From Pseudoalteromonas sp. N1230-9 (GTDB taxonomy: Bacteria > Pseudomonadota > Gammaproteobacteria > Enterobacterales > Alteromonadaceae): a stretch of DNA of 64,000 bases. Shown one piece after another: positions 33,295 through 41,896 of this stretch. Made by a program: the position numbers and the translations under genes. The DNA lies in contig NZ_CP090419.1 in assembly GCF_032716425.1 (NCBI RefSeq), positions 1,413,001-1,477,000 on the forward strand. Reading direction: 5' to 3'. Below the pieces are notes generated by a model. It saw only the letters and a list, made by a program, of their open reading frames with translations. It had not been told where the DNA came from and ran no database searches. The first letter of the stretch is position 1. Each line of letters begins with the position of its first letter.

Positions 33295-34251
33295 ATGTAT
33301 GAATTTATGAAATTAAACCCTCGAGACCAACAAATTTTTTCAGCTGTGATGAGCCTCTACTGTAATGGTGAAGGCCAACCGGTAGCATCTACGCGCATTG
33401 CAAAACAAAAAGGCATGGCAGTGTGTTCTGCGACGATACGAAATGCAATGTCGAGACTTGAAAAAGAAGGGTTACTTTATTCTCCTCACACATCGGCAGG
33501 GCGGGTGCCAACGAATGCGGGCTTCGATTACTGGTTGTCGGAGTTTTTTGCATTGTCAGAAGTGGCAGCTTATTGGCAGCCTGAACAAGCTCAATTAGTT
33601 GAGCTTGCACATGGTTTAAGTCAGCGTTACAAGGTATGTTGTTGTGTTGGCTTACCTCAGGTAAGTTCGCAGTTAGTGTTTCGAGTTGAAGTGTTAGATT
33701 TTGACGGCTCTAATTGGCTTATTCTACTAATAGACCGTGCAGGACAAAGTAACAATATATGCATTTCTAAACCACAAGATGCCAGCGATACGGTTCGCTA
33801 TCAGTTTGCTACTTGGTTGAATACGGTGTTTAGTCAACAAACGCTTATGGAAGGTTTGTATCGTATGCAAGCGATGGCTAATACCGCTCCCCACAATTGC
33901 CATGATTCTTTAACGCAGTGGACACGAGAGTTGAGTCAGAAGCTCGGTTCTGATAACAGCATAGTGGTTGGGGAAAATTATTTATATCGTCAAGTTGATT
34001 GCCAAACGAGCTTAAATATCGGGGTCTCGTTTTTGAACTATGTTGAAGATAAGCTGGCGTTTAGAAATGGCTTATCGGTATTAAATACCGAGCAATTACC
34101 TTTCACTGATTGTGATGAGTTAATGGTATTGAGTGTGCCGTACTTTAACAACCAACAATATCAAAGTAGATTTTGTGTTATTTGTCCAAAATCAGCACAA
34201 ATTGAAGCAATCATCCAAGAATTTAAGTCAATCGGGTCACGTGCCTCTTGA
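33295..34251 (+). CDS. HrcA-like heat-shock transcription repressor
   Basis: The 318-residue protein has an N-terminal winged helix strongly like HrcA: 'LNPRDQQIFSAVMSLYCNGEGQPVAST', 'ATIRNAMSRLEKEGLLYSPHTSAGRVPT'. The rest (about residues 90-318) fits the GAF-like dimerisation region only loosely. HrcA normally represses groESL and dnaK operons through CIRCE elements (TTAGCACTC-N9-GAGTGCTAA). None is visible in this window. It ends 58 bp before grpE, and the grpE heat-shock promoter overlaps its last codons. Many gammaproteobacteria lack HrcA, so the target of this copy is an open question. Confidence 0.75.
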   Translation: MYEFMKLNPRDQQIFSAVMSLYCNGEGQPVASTRIAKQKGMAVCSATIRNAMSRLEKEGLLYSPHTSAGRVPTNAGFDYWLSEFFALSEVAAYWQPEQAQLVELAHGLSQRYKVCCCVGLPQVSSQLVFRVEVLDFDGSNWLILLIDRAGQSNNICISKPQDASDTVRYQFATWLNTVFSQQTLMEGLYRMQAMANTAPHNCHDSLTQWTRELSQKLGSDNSIVVGENYLYRQVDCQTSLNIGVSFLNYVEDKLAFRNGLSVLNTEQLPFTDCDELMVLSVPYFNNQQYQSRFCVICPKSAQIEAIIQEFKSIGSRAS

Positions 34252-34274
34252 ATCTTTTGATTCTATCCCCATAA
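34247..34274 (+). promoter_or_regulatory. Sigma-32 promoter of grpE
   Basis: CTTGAA at 34247-34252, a 14-bp spacer and CCCCATAA at 34267-34274 match the RpoH consensus almost perfectly. The -35 element overlaps the stop codon of the HrcA-like gene. Confidence 0.9.
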
Positions 34275-34309
34275 TTACCGCAGTTGTAAAGAATTGGAGC
34301 ATTTAAGCT

Positions 34310-34918
34310 ATGTCAGAGCAGACAAAATCACCAGAGCAAGAAGTTGAATTAAACGAAGAATTTGAACAGATGCAAGCGGACGTTGATGCAGCTGTAGAAG
34401 CAGCAGAGCAAATGGAAGGCGAAGAAATGAGCCCTGAAGCAGAAATTGCATTACTGCATAGTGAACTTGAAGCTGCAAAACAGACTATTAATGATCAAAA
34501 AGACAGTGTTGTACGTGCTGCCGCAGACGTTGAGAACATGCGTCGTCGCGCTGCTCAAGATGTAGAAAAAGCGCATAAATTTGCACTAGAGAAGTTCGCT
34601 AATGAGTTACTACCTGTGATTGATAACTTAGAGCGTGCAATTGAATTTTCTGATAAAGAAAATGAAGAGCTTAAGCCTGTACTTGAAGGCATTGAGATGA
34701 CCGTTAAGAGCTTTAATGACGCAGTTGCTAAGTTTGGTGTTGAAATTGTAAACCCACAGGGCGAGCAGTTTAACCCAGAGTTCCACCAAGCAATGTCAAT
34801 TCAGCCAAGTAACGATGTAGCACCTAATACGGTATTAGCTGTGATGCAAAAAGGTTACACACTAAACGGTCGTTTACTTCGCCCTGCGATGGTAATGGTA
34901 TCCAAAGAAGCTGAATAA
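34310..34918 (+). CDS. grpE: Nucleotide exchange factor GrpE
   Basis: The 202-residue GrpE releases ADP from DnaK. It has an acidic disordered N terminus, a long paired helix (about residues 45-140, '[43 protein letters not shown]') and a C-terminal beta domain ('[13 protein letters not shown]', '[21 protein letters not shown]'). A sigma-32 promoter and a terminator make it an independent heat-shock unit; dnaK and dnaJ are not adjacent, as in E. coli. Confidence 0.98.
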   Translation: MSEQTKSPEQEVELNEEFEQMQADVDAAVEAAEQMEGEEMSPEAEIALLHSELEAAKQTINDQKDSVVRAAADVENMRRRAAQDVEKAHKFALEKFANELLPVIDNLERAIEFSDKENEELKPVLEGIEMTVKSFNDAVAKFGVEIVNPQGEQFNPEFHQAMSIQPSNDVAPNTVLAVMQKGYTLNGRLLRPAMVMVSKEAE

Positions 34919-34933
34919 GCTTTAAAAATATAT

Positions 34934-34966
34934 AAAAAATGCCTGTTAATCACAGGCATTTTTTTT
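34934..34966 (+). terminator. Rho-independent terminator after grpE
   Basis: AAAAAATGCCTGT pairs with ACAGGCATTTTTT around TAATC, followed by further T's. It also faces the convergent MFS gene. Confidence 0.92.
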
Positions 34967-35007
34967 GGTAAGTTACCTACCATTTAGCTGCTAGGATGAT
35001 TAAATAT

Positions 35008-36216
35008 TTAAGTCGATTGGTATCGTTTTCTGTGCCACAGCTGTACGAGTAAGATAAGTATCAGTGCACTGAACATCATCGCAGAAAATGGAATGGCACT
35101 TTGTGGATGAACAAACGCAAGGATAGGGCCGACTAAAGCACCACTGCCAAATCGAAGTGTACCAATAACCGCCGTTGCCGTACCTGACTTTTCCTCAAAT
35201 TGCATCAATATTAACGAGTCTGCATTACTTGCTACAATACCTAAACTCATCATTAGTGGCGCTATTGCCGCAACGATAAAGTAAAGTGATAAATGCATCA
35301 CACTGAATAACAGCAATGCCCCACCAGAAACAAAACCAATACCAAGGCCGATAAATAACAGCTTTCTAGAACCTAAGCGTGGTACCAAACGAGTATTCAT
35401 AAAGTTACCAAACATTAATGCCAAGACATTAAACGCAAACAACACACCGAATAGCTGCTCATCAACTTTAAAAAAGTCGAGGTAGACATAAGGCACTGAT
35501 GTTAAAAAGCAGAAGAACGCAAACGAAGCAAACATTGAGCTGGCAATATCTGCTAATGCACTTTTACGTGAAAACACGGTTTTATAACTATTAAAAAATA
35601 GTGCAAAACCACGTTGTTGACTTTTAAAAATAGGGATATCTATTAAGTATATTTGTACTAAGGCTAAAATCGCAAAGCTGTATGATGCTAAAGCAATAAA
35701 TATCACTTGCCATGTTGAAATTCCCATGATCAAAGAACCCAAGGTTGGTGCAATGAGTGGTGCAACCATCATGATCATTGAAACATACGACATACCTTTG
35801 GCTGTATGCTCACGGTAGATATGGCGAATAATACCAGGAACAACCACTGTTGCAGCTGCACCTGTAAATGCTTGTATGGCTCTGAGCGTCCAAAATAACT
35901 CAATATCATCACAAAAAGCTAAGGCCAATGATGTTATTCCAAATAGCACTAACCCCACTTTTGCAAGTAGCCGCCTGCCTAACTCATCTGCAATAGGCCC
36001 AAAAAATAACATACCTAAAGCATAGCCTGCCAAATAGATACTTAGAGATATCTGCACGTTTGGCATCGTGGTCTGTAAATCGTTAGCAATTACAAGCATT
36101 GCAGGTAAATACAAATCAATCGCCAGTGGTGTAATAGCAACAATACTTGCGAGTAAAGGTAATAAAATGCGTTTATTTATCGAGTCAGGGGAAGGCATTG
36201 CATACTCATTAATCAT
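35008..36216 (-). CDS. MFS drug transporter, Bcr/CflA family
   Basis: The 402-residue protein has 12 predicted membrane helices. Bcr/CflA-type motifs are visible: 'ITPLAIDLYLPAMLVIANDL' in helix 1, 'GYALGMLFFGPIADELGRR' (motif A) after helix 2 and 'AIQAFTGAAATVVVPGIIRHIY' in helix 4. Such proton antiporters export drugs (bicyclomycin, chloramphenicol) and some metabolites; the substrate cannot be told from sequence. The start is uncertain: MINEYAMPSP at 36216 or the ATG at 36198. Single-gene unit. Confidence 0.88.
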   Translation of the reverse strand: MINEYAMPSPDSINKRILLPLLASIVAITPLAIDLYLPAMLVIANDLQTTMPNVQISLSIYLAGYALGMLFFGPIADELGRRLLAKVGLVLFGITSLALAFCDDIELFWTLRAIQAFTGAAATVVVPGIIRHIYREHTAKGMSYVSMIMMVAPLIAPTLGSLIMGISTWQVIFIALASYSFAILALVQIYLIDIPIFKSQQRGFALFFNSYKTVFSRKSALADIASSMFASFAFFCFLTSVPYVYLDFFKVDEQLFGVLFAFNVLALMFGNFMNTRLVPRLGSRKLLFIGLGIGFVSGGALLLFSVMHLSLYFIVAAIAPLMMSLGIVASNADSLILMQFEEKSGTATAVIGTLRFGSGALVGPILAFVHPQSAIPFSAMMFSALILILLVQLWHRKRYQST

Positions 36217-36392
36217 TTAATAGGTCACTATTGTAGCAGCGTCGCACGCAGGGGTGAACTTAGTTTGCCTGCTAAGTAAAAGAATTAACTAAAAAATAAC
36301 AATTGCCTTGGTAGTTATTCATTTTCATATAAAATTAAGCAAGGTTTTGGTATATTTAGCTATCACCACTCTCAGTATTTTGAAGGATTAGT

Positions 36393-37190
36393 ATGAAAAA
36401 GTTAGTTATGGCAGTGCTCGTTACGACTATTTTAGCAGGCTGTAAAACATCTCCAACGGGACGTACGCAAATTGCACTTTATTCAGACCAGCAAATGAGT
36501 CAAATGGGTCAAGCAAGCTTTGCAGAAATGAAAAAAACACAGCCGATTAACTCCGATCCTCGTGTAAATAACTACGTGAAATGTATTGCCAATGATGTAA
36601 TTGCGGTGCTACCTCAAGAATATGCTAACCAGTCATGGGAGGTGGTTGTATTTGAAGAGGACTCTGCAAATGCATTTGCATTACCAGGGGGTTACATAGG
36701 TGTGCATACCGGTTTATTAAAAGTCGCAACTAATCAAGAACAATTAGCGACGGTACTTGGCCACGAAGTCGCGCATGTTATCGCTGAGCACTCAAATGAA
36801 CGTGTATCGCAAAACTCTCTTTTACAAACGGGCCTGCAAGTCGGTGGCGCAGCACTTGATATGGGTAATGTGCAGTATCGAGGTGAAATCATGCAAGCCT
36901 TAGGGTTAGGAGCGCAATACGGTGTGGTACTACCATTTAGTCGCTCACATGAATCAGAGGCGGATATTGTTGGTTTAGATTTAATGGCAGAAGCGGGCTT
37001 TAATCCTGAGCAGTCGGTATCTTTATGGCAAAACATGAGTGCAGCAGGTGGCAGTGGTACACCAGAGTTTATGTCGACTCACCCATCTCCTGGTAACCGT
37101 ATTAAAGAGTTGCAAAAACATATGCCAGATGCGTTAAAAGCCCAACAAACGGCTAGAGCAAAAGGCAAAACTCCTCAGTGTAAACTTTAA
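36393..37190 (+). CDS. M48-family metalloprotease lipoprotein (LoiP/YcaL-like)
   Basis: The 265-residue protein starts with a lipoprotein signal peptide ending in the lipobox LAGC (lipidated C17). The zinc site HEVAH is at residues 124-128, with the distal glutamate in 'SHESEADIVGLD'. Periplasmic M48 proteases of this type (LoiP, YcaL, BepA-related) degrade or process misassembled outer-membrane proteins. No TPR domain follows, so it is closer to LoiP/YcaL than to BepA. It ends with a 'THPSPGNRI' motif typical of the group. Single-gene unit with terminator. Confidence 0.9.
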   Translation: MKKLVMAVLVTTILAGCKTSPTGRTQIALYSDQQMSQMGQASFAEMKKTQPINSDPRVNNYVKCIANDVIAVLPQEYANQSWEVVVFEEDSANAFALPGGYIGVHTGLLKVATNQEQLATVLGHEVAHVIAEHSNERVSQNSLLQTGLQVGGAALDMGNVQYRGEIMQALGLGAQYGVVLPFSRSHESEADIVGLDLMAEAGFNPEQSVSLWQNMSAAGGSGTPEFMSTHPSPGNRIKELQKHMPDALKAQQTARAKGKTPQCKL

Positions 37191-37203
37191 TCGAAATAAT
37201 TAA

Positions 37204-37237
37204 AAAAGCCTGCTGTGAATGATAACAGCAGGCTTTT
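37204..37237. terminator. Terminator between the M48 protease and Tsx-like genes
   Basis: AAAAGCCTGCTGT pairs with ACAGCAGGCTTTT around GAATGATA. A- and T-tracts on the two sides fit the convergent genes. Confidence 0.88.
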
Positions 37238-37260
37238 GTTATTCTATAATTGCTAGTTAA

Positions 37261-38043
37261 TTAAAACGTCCACTCAACGTGAAGCTGCGGGACTGATTCA
37301 GTTGTATTTGTACCTAGCTTGTTGTGCCAGTATTGCCACTCAAGGCCCAGCAGTAGGGTGTTTTCTTTCATGCTCATTGCATGACCTAAATCCCACGTGA
37401 TGATTGGCTGTGCTAATATCCACGCTTTAACGTCTTCGCCAAATTCATTTTCACGCTCTGCAATGTATTCAACATGGCCCGTTACGTTGAATTTTTGTGA
37501 GCCGATAGTGAATGGGTAGCCCCAAGCAACATCAATCATCCAGCTGTTTGTTTCAGTCGGAGCACCACCACGTGCTACACCTTCGCTGTCATCAATATAC
37601 GCTGTGAATAAAGTCGATAAAAAACTAAACCCAGGTGCTTGCCAGCTAAGTTTTACACCGGGTAAATACTTAAGAACTTTCGAGTCGCCAGCAGCGTTAA
37701 AACCTGCCGTTAAACCCATATCACTGATTGCGCCATATGAGAAATCACTACCTGAGATTTTTGATAAACTGAAGGTTGAATACCACTCACCATAAAAATC
37801 TTTATCTTGATAGCCGTCTTGTAAGCCATCATCACTGTAGTCGATAAAAAAGAAGTTATCGCCATAGTCATAGCCTGATGCATGCTGTAGCGATACCACA
37901 GTGGTATTTGATTCGGCTAGTGTGAACGGGTTTTTTTGATCGCCGTTATTAATGTGTAATTGTGTAGAGCTCCAATTAGCGGCATAGCTCGAAGTACTCA
38001 CTGCACAAAGCGCAGCAACAGAAAGGATCTTTTTCAAGTTCAT
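37261..38043 (-). CDS. Tsx/OmpK-like outer-membrane channel protein
   Basis: The 260-residue protein has a signal peptide cleaved after 'SSYA' (about residue 21), many alternating beta segments and a C-terminal phenylalanine ('LHVEWTF'), as in outer-membrane barrels. 'ASGYDYGDNFFFIDYSDDG' and 'GEWYSTFSLSKISG' resemble the nucleoside-specific channel (Tsx/OmpK) superfamily. Nucleoside uptake is the family's known role but is not proven here. An extended -10 promoter with an overlapping palindrome precedes it, so it is probably regulated by a local repressor or activator. Confidence 0.82.
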   Translation of the reverse strand: MNLKKILSVAALCAVSTSSYAANWSSTQLHINNGDQKNPFTLAESNTTVVSLQHASGYDYGDNFFFIDYSDDGLQDGYQDKDFYGEWYSTFSLSKISGSDFSYGAISDMGLTAGFNAAGDSKVLKYLPGVKLSWQAPGFSFLSTLFTAYIDDSEGVARGGAPTETNSWMIDVAWGYPFTIGSQKFNVTGHVEYIAERENEFGEDVKAWILAQPIITWDLGHAMSMKENTLLLGLEWQYWHNKLGTNTTESVPQLHVEWTF

Positions 38044-38083
38044 ATCTCAATATTGATGGTGTAAAGGGGGATATAAAGACATA

Positions 38084-38092
38084 ATTATAGCA
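38084..38092 (-). promoter_or_regulatory. Extended -10 promoter of the Tsx-like gene
   Basis: On the minus strand TGCTATAAT is a consensus extended -10 element, about 40 bp before the start codon. There is no good -35 hexamer. Confidence 0.6.
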
Positions 38093-38116
38093 GATACGCC
38101 CATATTTGGGCGTATC
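38093..38116. promoter_or_regulatory. Palindromic operator over the Tsx-like promoter
   Basis: GATACGCCCA-TATT-TGGGCGTATC has perfect 10-bp arms and directly abuts the extended -10 element, covering the -35 region. It lacks a T-run, so an operator is more likely than a terminator for nhaC, although it lies 20 bp beyond the nhaC stop. Confidence 0.5.
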
Positions 38117-38135
38117 GAGAGAAAAATTATTTAAC

Positions 38136-39449
38136 TTATGCTTTATTTCGGCGTAAGCAAATTACTGCTATCGCAGTGAAAGCAAGAATAAAGCAGTAGT
38201 AAGAAGAGGTAGAAACTTCCCACGGGCTAATTTTGAAAGTCGCGCCGAGTAAAAGCGCTTGTGCGCCATACGGTAATGAACCTTGCGTTACGCAAGCAAA
38301 AATATCAAGTAAGCTTGCTGAACGCTTTCCTGTAATTTCACCATCATCCGCTAATTTTTTAGCAATCGGGCCTGCAACTATAATAGACACGGTATTATTA
38401 GCGATACATAAGTTACTGGTCATAACCAGTGCTGCAATCCCTAATTGATCCGCAACTTTACGGTGCCATTTTGCAATGATTTTAGTGATTGCTTGAATTT
38501 TGTTAGCAATGTAATCAAGGCCACCATTAATGCGGATAAACTCAGAAAGACCACCGATAAACATCGACAGCAAGAAAATTTCCTGCATGTCAGTAAAGCC
38601 TTTATAGATATCTTTAACAAAGCTTGCACCTTCATAGCTGCCAGTAAAGCCCATGAGTGCAGCGAAAATAATACCGCTAAACAGCACCACAAAGACATTA
38701 AAGCCCATTACCGCGAGCACTAAGATAAAGGCATAAGGTAACACTAATAAAATATCGAAGTCTTGCGTCTCTACCGCTTCTGCAGCAGGGGTTAAGAAGA
38801 ATAACAAACCAATAGTTAATGCCGCAGCGGGTAAGGCGATTTTTAAGTTCTCACGGAATTTATCTTTCATCTCACAGCCTTGCGTGCGGGTTGCAGCAAT
38901 GGTTGTGTCAGAGATGATTGATAAGTTATCACCAAACATGGCACCCGATACAATCGTGCCTGCCATCAGTGATGGATCAATCCCCGTTTTTTGCGCAACT
39001 GCATAAGCAATCGGGCCAATGGCTCCAATAGTACCCATTGAAGTACCCATCGCAGTCGATACAACCGCAGCAATTAAAAATAACCCAGGGAGTAATAAAG
39101 CCGGTGGAATAAGTGATAAGCCTGCATTAACAACGGCATCAACACCACCGGTTGCACCGGCAACCGCAGAAAATGCACCGGCAAGTAGATAAATCAAACA
39201 CATAGTGATGATGTTGCTATGGCCAGCACCTTTAATAAAGGTTTCAACACTGTGGTTGATGGTATTTTTATTTAAGATAAATGCCAACATGATGGCTGGC
39301 AAAATTGCCACAGGCGCAGGCAATTGATAGAAGGCGTAATCGACACCTTGAGACTGTAAGTATAAGCCAGCGCCTAAAAATAAGCCGACAAACACCAAAA
39401 GCGGCAGCAAAGAAAGTTTTGCTTTTGTTTTATTAAATGATGGCTGCAT
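38136..39449 (-). CDS. NhaC-family Na+/H+ antiporter
   Basis: The roughly 437-residue protein has about 11-12 membrane helices and the NhaC signature region 'MGTSMGTIGAIGPIAYAVAQKTG...GAMFGDNLSIISDTTIAATRTQGCEMKDKF'. NhaC proteins exchange Na+ for H+ (some relatives exchange other ions or organic substrates), which suits a marine bacterium. I start at ATG 39449, 5 nt from GAGGA. A longer frame from 39488 lacks support, and the ATG at 39452 is too near the ribosome site. The leader (39489-39560) can form alternative hairpins (CGCTGT/ACAGCG or TGTCTT/AAGACA). Confidence 0.88.
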   Translation of the reverse strand: MQPSFNKTKAKLSLLPLLVFVGLFLGAGLYLQSQGVDYAFYQLPAPVAILPAIMLAFILNKNTINHSVETFIKGAGHSNIITMCLIYLLAGAFSAVAGATGGVDAVVNAGLSLIPPALLLPGLFLIAAVVSTAMGTSMGTIGAIGPIAYAVAQKTGIDPSLMAGTIVSGAMFGDNLSIISDTTIAATRTQGCEMKDKFRENLKIALPAAALTIGLLFFLTPAAEAVETQDFDILLVLPYAFILVLAVMGFNVFVVLFSGIIFAALMGFTGSYEGASFVKDIYKGFTDMQEIFLLSMFIGGLSEFIRINGGLDYIANKIQAITKIIAKWHRKVADQLGIAALVMTSNLCIANNTVSIIVAGPIAKKLADDGEITGKRSASLLDIFACVTQGSLPYGAQALLLGATFKISPWEVSTSSYYCFILAFTAIAVICLRRNKA

Positions 39450-39738
39450 CATATTCCTCGTTAGATAACCAAAAACACAGCCAAACACTTCTTTTAGCTG
39501 TATTTAGTCGCTGTCTTAAACAATGAAAGACAACAACAGCGCCCGCAAGCCAAAGACCAAATCGGCGTAAAGGAAGAAGTTTAAATGTATAGATGGCTAA
39601 ATGCAAAGACTATCTGTTATTATTGTTGTTATTCAATAAAATCTAAAATTAGCTCTGTATTTTTTATAAGCTAACCTGACTATTACATGAGTTTTCGATA
39701 AAATCCAGCCAGTTAAGAAGAATAGATAAGGTAACTAC

Positions 39739-40536
39739 ATGAACCGCATAGGTGTATTTGGCGCAAACGGCCGCATGGGACTTACACTTTTAGAAGCTGT
39801 CTCAAAAAAAGATGATGCAACATTAACCGGCGCGTACGTGCGTGATAACTCGCCACTTTTAGATAGTGCGGTTAATCAATTAAACAGCGCTGCGTCAGCG
39901 GATGTATTATTTAGTAAAGAAACCGACGTAAAAGATGCTGATGTATTGATTGATTTCACTTTGCCAGCAGGAATGCGCAACCACCTAAAAATAGCAGTCG
40001 AAAAAAATATCGCCATGGTCATTGGTACCACGGGCCTTAACCAAGATGACATTGATGCGCTTAATGATGCTGCGAAGCACATTCCGATTGTTTTTGCTCG
40101 CAACTATAGCGTAGGTGTAAATTTACTGCTTAACTTAGTGCAGACTGCGGCTGTGAAGTTTGGCGATGACATGGATATCGAAATATTTGAGGCTCATCAT
40201 CGTCACAAAATCGATGCGCCATCAGGGACTGCATTGGCAATTGGTGAAGCGATTGCCGAGGCAAAAGGCTGGCAGCATGATGAAGTCGCGCGTTTTGATA
40301 GAAGCAATAACGAACACGCAAAATCGCAAAATGAAATCGGTTATTCGGTCATGAGGGGCGGAGATATAGTAGGTGAACACACCGCATACTTCGCAACTTC
40401 TGGCGAAAGGCTAGAATTAACTCATAAAGCAAGTTCAAGAATGACCTTCGCGTTAGGTGCAGTAAGAGCTGCGGGCTGGTTGAAAAATAAACCAGCTGGA
40501 CTTTATGACATGCAAGATGTGCTTGACTTGAAGTAG
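39739..40536 (+). CDS. dapB: 4-hydroxy-tetrahydrodipicolinate reductase
   Basis: The 265-residue enzyme reduces HTPA to tetrahydrodipicolinate in lysine/diaminopimelate synthesis. The nucleotide-binding GANGRMG is at residues 8-14, and the catalytic histidine/lysine motif 'EAHHRHKIDAPSGTA' and 'HTAYFATSGERLELTH' are present. It is slightly shorter than E. coli DapB (273). AAGGTAAC supplies the ribosome site. It precedes carAB, a frequent arrangement in gammaproteobacteria, but carAB has its own promoter-like leader. Confidence 0.97.
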   Translation: MNRIGVFGANGRMGLTLLEAVSKKDDATLTGAYVRDNSPLLDSAVNQLNSAASADVLFSKETDVKDADVLIDFTLPAGMRNHLKIAVEKNIAMVIGTTGLNQDDIDALNDAAKHIPIVFARNYSVGVNLLLNLVQTAAVKFGDDMDIEIFEAHHRHKIDAPSGTALAIGEAIAEAKGWQHDEVARFDRSNNEHAKSQNEIGYSVMRGGDIVGEHTAYFATSGERLELTHKASSRMTFALGAVRAAGWLKNKPAGLYDMQDVLDLK

Positions 40537-40561
40537 TTTAGTTTCTTTTTTGGCAGTTTCA

Positions 40562-40575
40562 GTGAATTTTTAGTT
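40562..40575. promoter_or_regulatory. Weak ArgR-like box upstream of carAB
   Basis: TGAAT-TTTT-AGTTA retains one perfect ARG half-site and an AT spacer, with the second half degenerate. It lies just before the putative carA promoter. Arginine repression of carAB is general in enterobacteria, but this match alone is weak. Confidence 0.25.
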
Positions 40576-40610
40576 AATAACGCTTATTTTCACTATTTTA
40601 TTAATTAAGG

Positions 40611-40640
40611 TTAGATCTAAAAGCTAATTTACTGTAGAAT
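40611..40640 (+). promoter_or_regulatory. Possible sigma-70 promoter of the carAB leader
   Basis: TAGAAT at 40635-40640 is a good -10 with TTAGAT 18 bp upstream as a poor -35. A start near 40647 would place the whole leader ORF and attenuator in the transcript. Confidence 0.35.
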
Positions 40641-40666
40641 AGCGCCAATTTGCCAAAAATTCATAA

Positions 40667-40747
40667 ATGCGTGTTTCCAATCGCTTTAAACGGGCAGTAG
40701 AGCAAATGACTTTACTCCCGTTTTTTACTGTTAGGAGGTTAACTTGA
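40667..40747 (+). CDS. carA leader ORF (26 codons) spanning an attenuator
   Basis: ATG at 40667 opens a 26-codon frame beginning [14 protein letters not shown] and ending TVRRLT. Its TGA (40745-40747) overlaps the TTG start of carA, giving a TTGA junction. The frame runs straight through a terminator hairpin and has five arginine codons. No strong ribosome site is visible. Translation through the hairpin would melt it, so it fits a leader peptide for pyrimidine- or arginine-linked attenuation; which signal is sensed cannot be told. Confidence 0.5.
   Translation: MRVSNRFKRAVEQMTLLPFFTVRRLT
40688..40726 (+). terminator. Intrinsic terminator (attenuator) in the carAB leader
   Basis: AAACGGG (40688-40694) plus AGTA (40696-40699, one bulged C) pair with TACT-CCCGTTT (40713-40723), followed by T's to 40726. 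It lies only 7 nt before the carA ribosome site, so it can only act on the carA transcript itself or on read-through from dapB. Confidence 0.7.
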
Positions 40748-41880
40748 CTAAATCCGCTCTGTTAGTCCTAGAAGACGGCACAGTGTTTCGCGGTACTGCA
40801 ATCGGCGCTGACGGCATGTCAGTCGGTGAAGTAGTATTCAATACGTCTATGACTGGTTATCAAGAAATTTTGACTGACCCTTCATACGCGGAACAAATCG
40901 TAACTTTGACGTACCCACATATCGGTAATACGGGTACTAACAGCGAAGACGAAGAAGCGGGTCAAATCTGGGCTAAAGGCCTAGTGATCCGTGATTTGCC
41001 ACTGCTAGCAAGTAATTTCCGTAACGAGCAATCGTTAAGTGATTACTTAAAAGAACGCAATATCTTAGGTATTGCTGACATCGACACTCGTAAATTAACA
41101 CGTATTTTACGTGATAAAGGCGCTCAAAATGGTTGTATCATTGCAGGCGACGAGTTAGATGAGAAAAAAGCGCTTGAAGCTGCGCAAGCCTTCCCAGGCT
41201 TAAAAGGCATGGATTTAGCAAAAGTTGTCTCAACCAAGGAAAATTTTGAGTGGCGCGAATCAAGCTGGACGTTAGGTTCAGGCTTTAAAACGCTAGAAGC
41301 AGCAGACGAGAAGTTCCACGTTGTTGCTTATGACTTCGGTGTTAAACGTAATATCTTACGTATGTTAGTTGACCGCGGCTGTAAATTAACCGTTGTTCCT
41401 GCACAAACATCTGCAGAAGACGTACTGGCATTAAACCCAGACGGTATCTTCTTATCAAATGGCCCTGGTGACCCTGAGCCGTGTACTTACGCGATTGAAG
41501 CAATTAAAACTTTCCTAGAAACAGACACGCCAATCTTTGGTATTTGTTTAGGTCACCAATTGCTTGCACTTGCTTCAGGTGCACAAACGGTGAAAATGAA
41601 GTTTGGTCACCACGGTGGTAACCACCCAGTTAAAGACCTTGACCGCAATGTTGTAATGATCACTGCACAAAACCACGGTTTCGCAGCTGATGAAGCAACA
41701 TTACCAGCGAACTTACGTGCAACTCACGTTTCATTATTCGATGGCACGCTACAAGGTATTCACCGCACAGATAAGCCTGCATTTAGCTTCCAAGGTCACC
41801 CTGAAGCAAGCCCAGGTCCACATGATGCGGCGCCATTATTTGACCACTTCATCGATTTGATGCAAGCACGTTCTAACTAA
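40744..41880 (+). CDS. carA: Carbamoyl-phosphate synthase small subunit
   Basis: The 378-residue glutaminase subunit supplies ammonia to CarB for carbamoyl phosphate, the shared precursor of arginine and pyrimidines. The class I amidotransferase motif '[15 protein letters not shown]' carries the catalytic cysteine; '[11 protein letters not shown]' supplies His and Glu. The start is TTG at 40744, 5 nt after a perfect AGGAGG ribosome site; E. coli carA also starts at UUG. The rare start codon, leader ORF overlap and upstream attenuator point to tight control. carB follows after 16 nt. Confidence 0.97.
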   Translation: MTKSALLVLEDGTVFRGTAIGADGMSVGEVVFNTSMTGYQEILTDPSYAEQIVTLTYPHIGNTGTNSEDEEAGQIWAKGLVIRDLPLLASNFRNEQSLSDYLKERNILGIADIDTRKLTRILRDKGAQNGCIIAGDELDEKKALEAAQAFPGLKGMDLAKVVSTKENFEWRESSWTLGSGFKTLEAADEKFHVVAYDFGVKRNILRMLVDRGCKLTVVPAQTSAEDVLALNPDGIFLSNGPGDPEPCTYAIEAIKTFLETDTPIFGICLGHQLLALASGAQTVKMKFGHHGGNHPVKDLDRNVVMITAQNHGFAADEATLPANLRATHVSLFDGTLQGIHRTDKPAFSFQGHPEASPGPHDAAPLFDHFIDLMQARSN

Positions 41881-41896
41881 TTTAACCGGAGTAACA

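Noticed and set aside
33185..34309. CIRCE element near the HrcA-like gene or grpE
   Set aside because: No TTAGCACTC/GAGTGCTAA inverted repeat is visible.
39489..39738. Lysine riboswitch upstream of nhaC or dapB
   Set aside because: The conserved lysine-riboswitch core motifs are not recognisable; only short alternative hairpins are seen.
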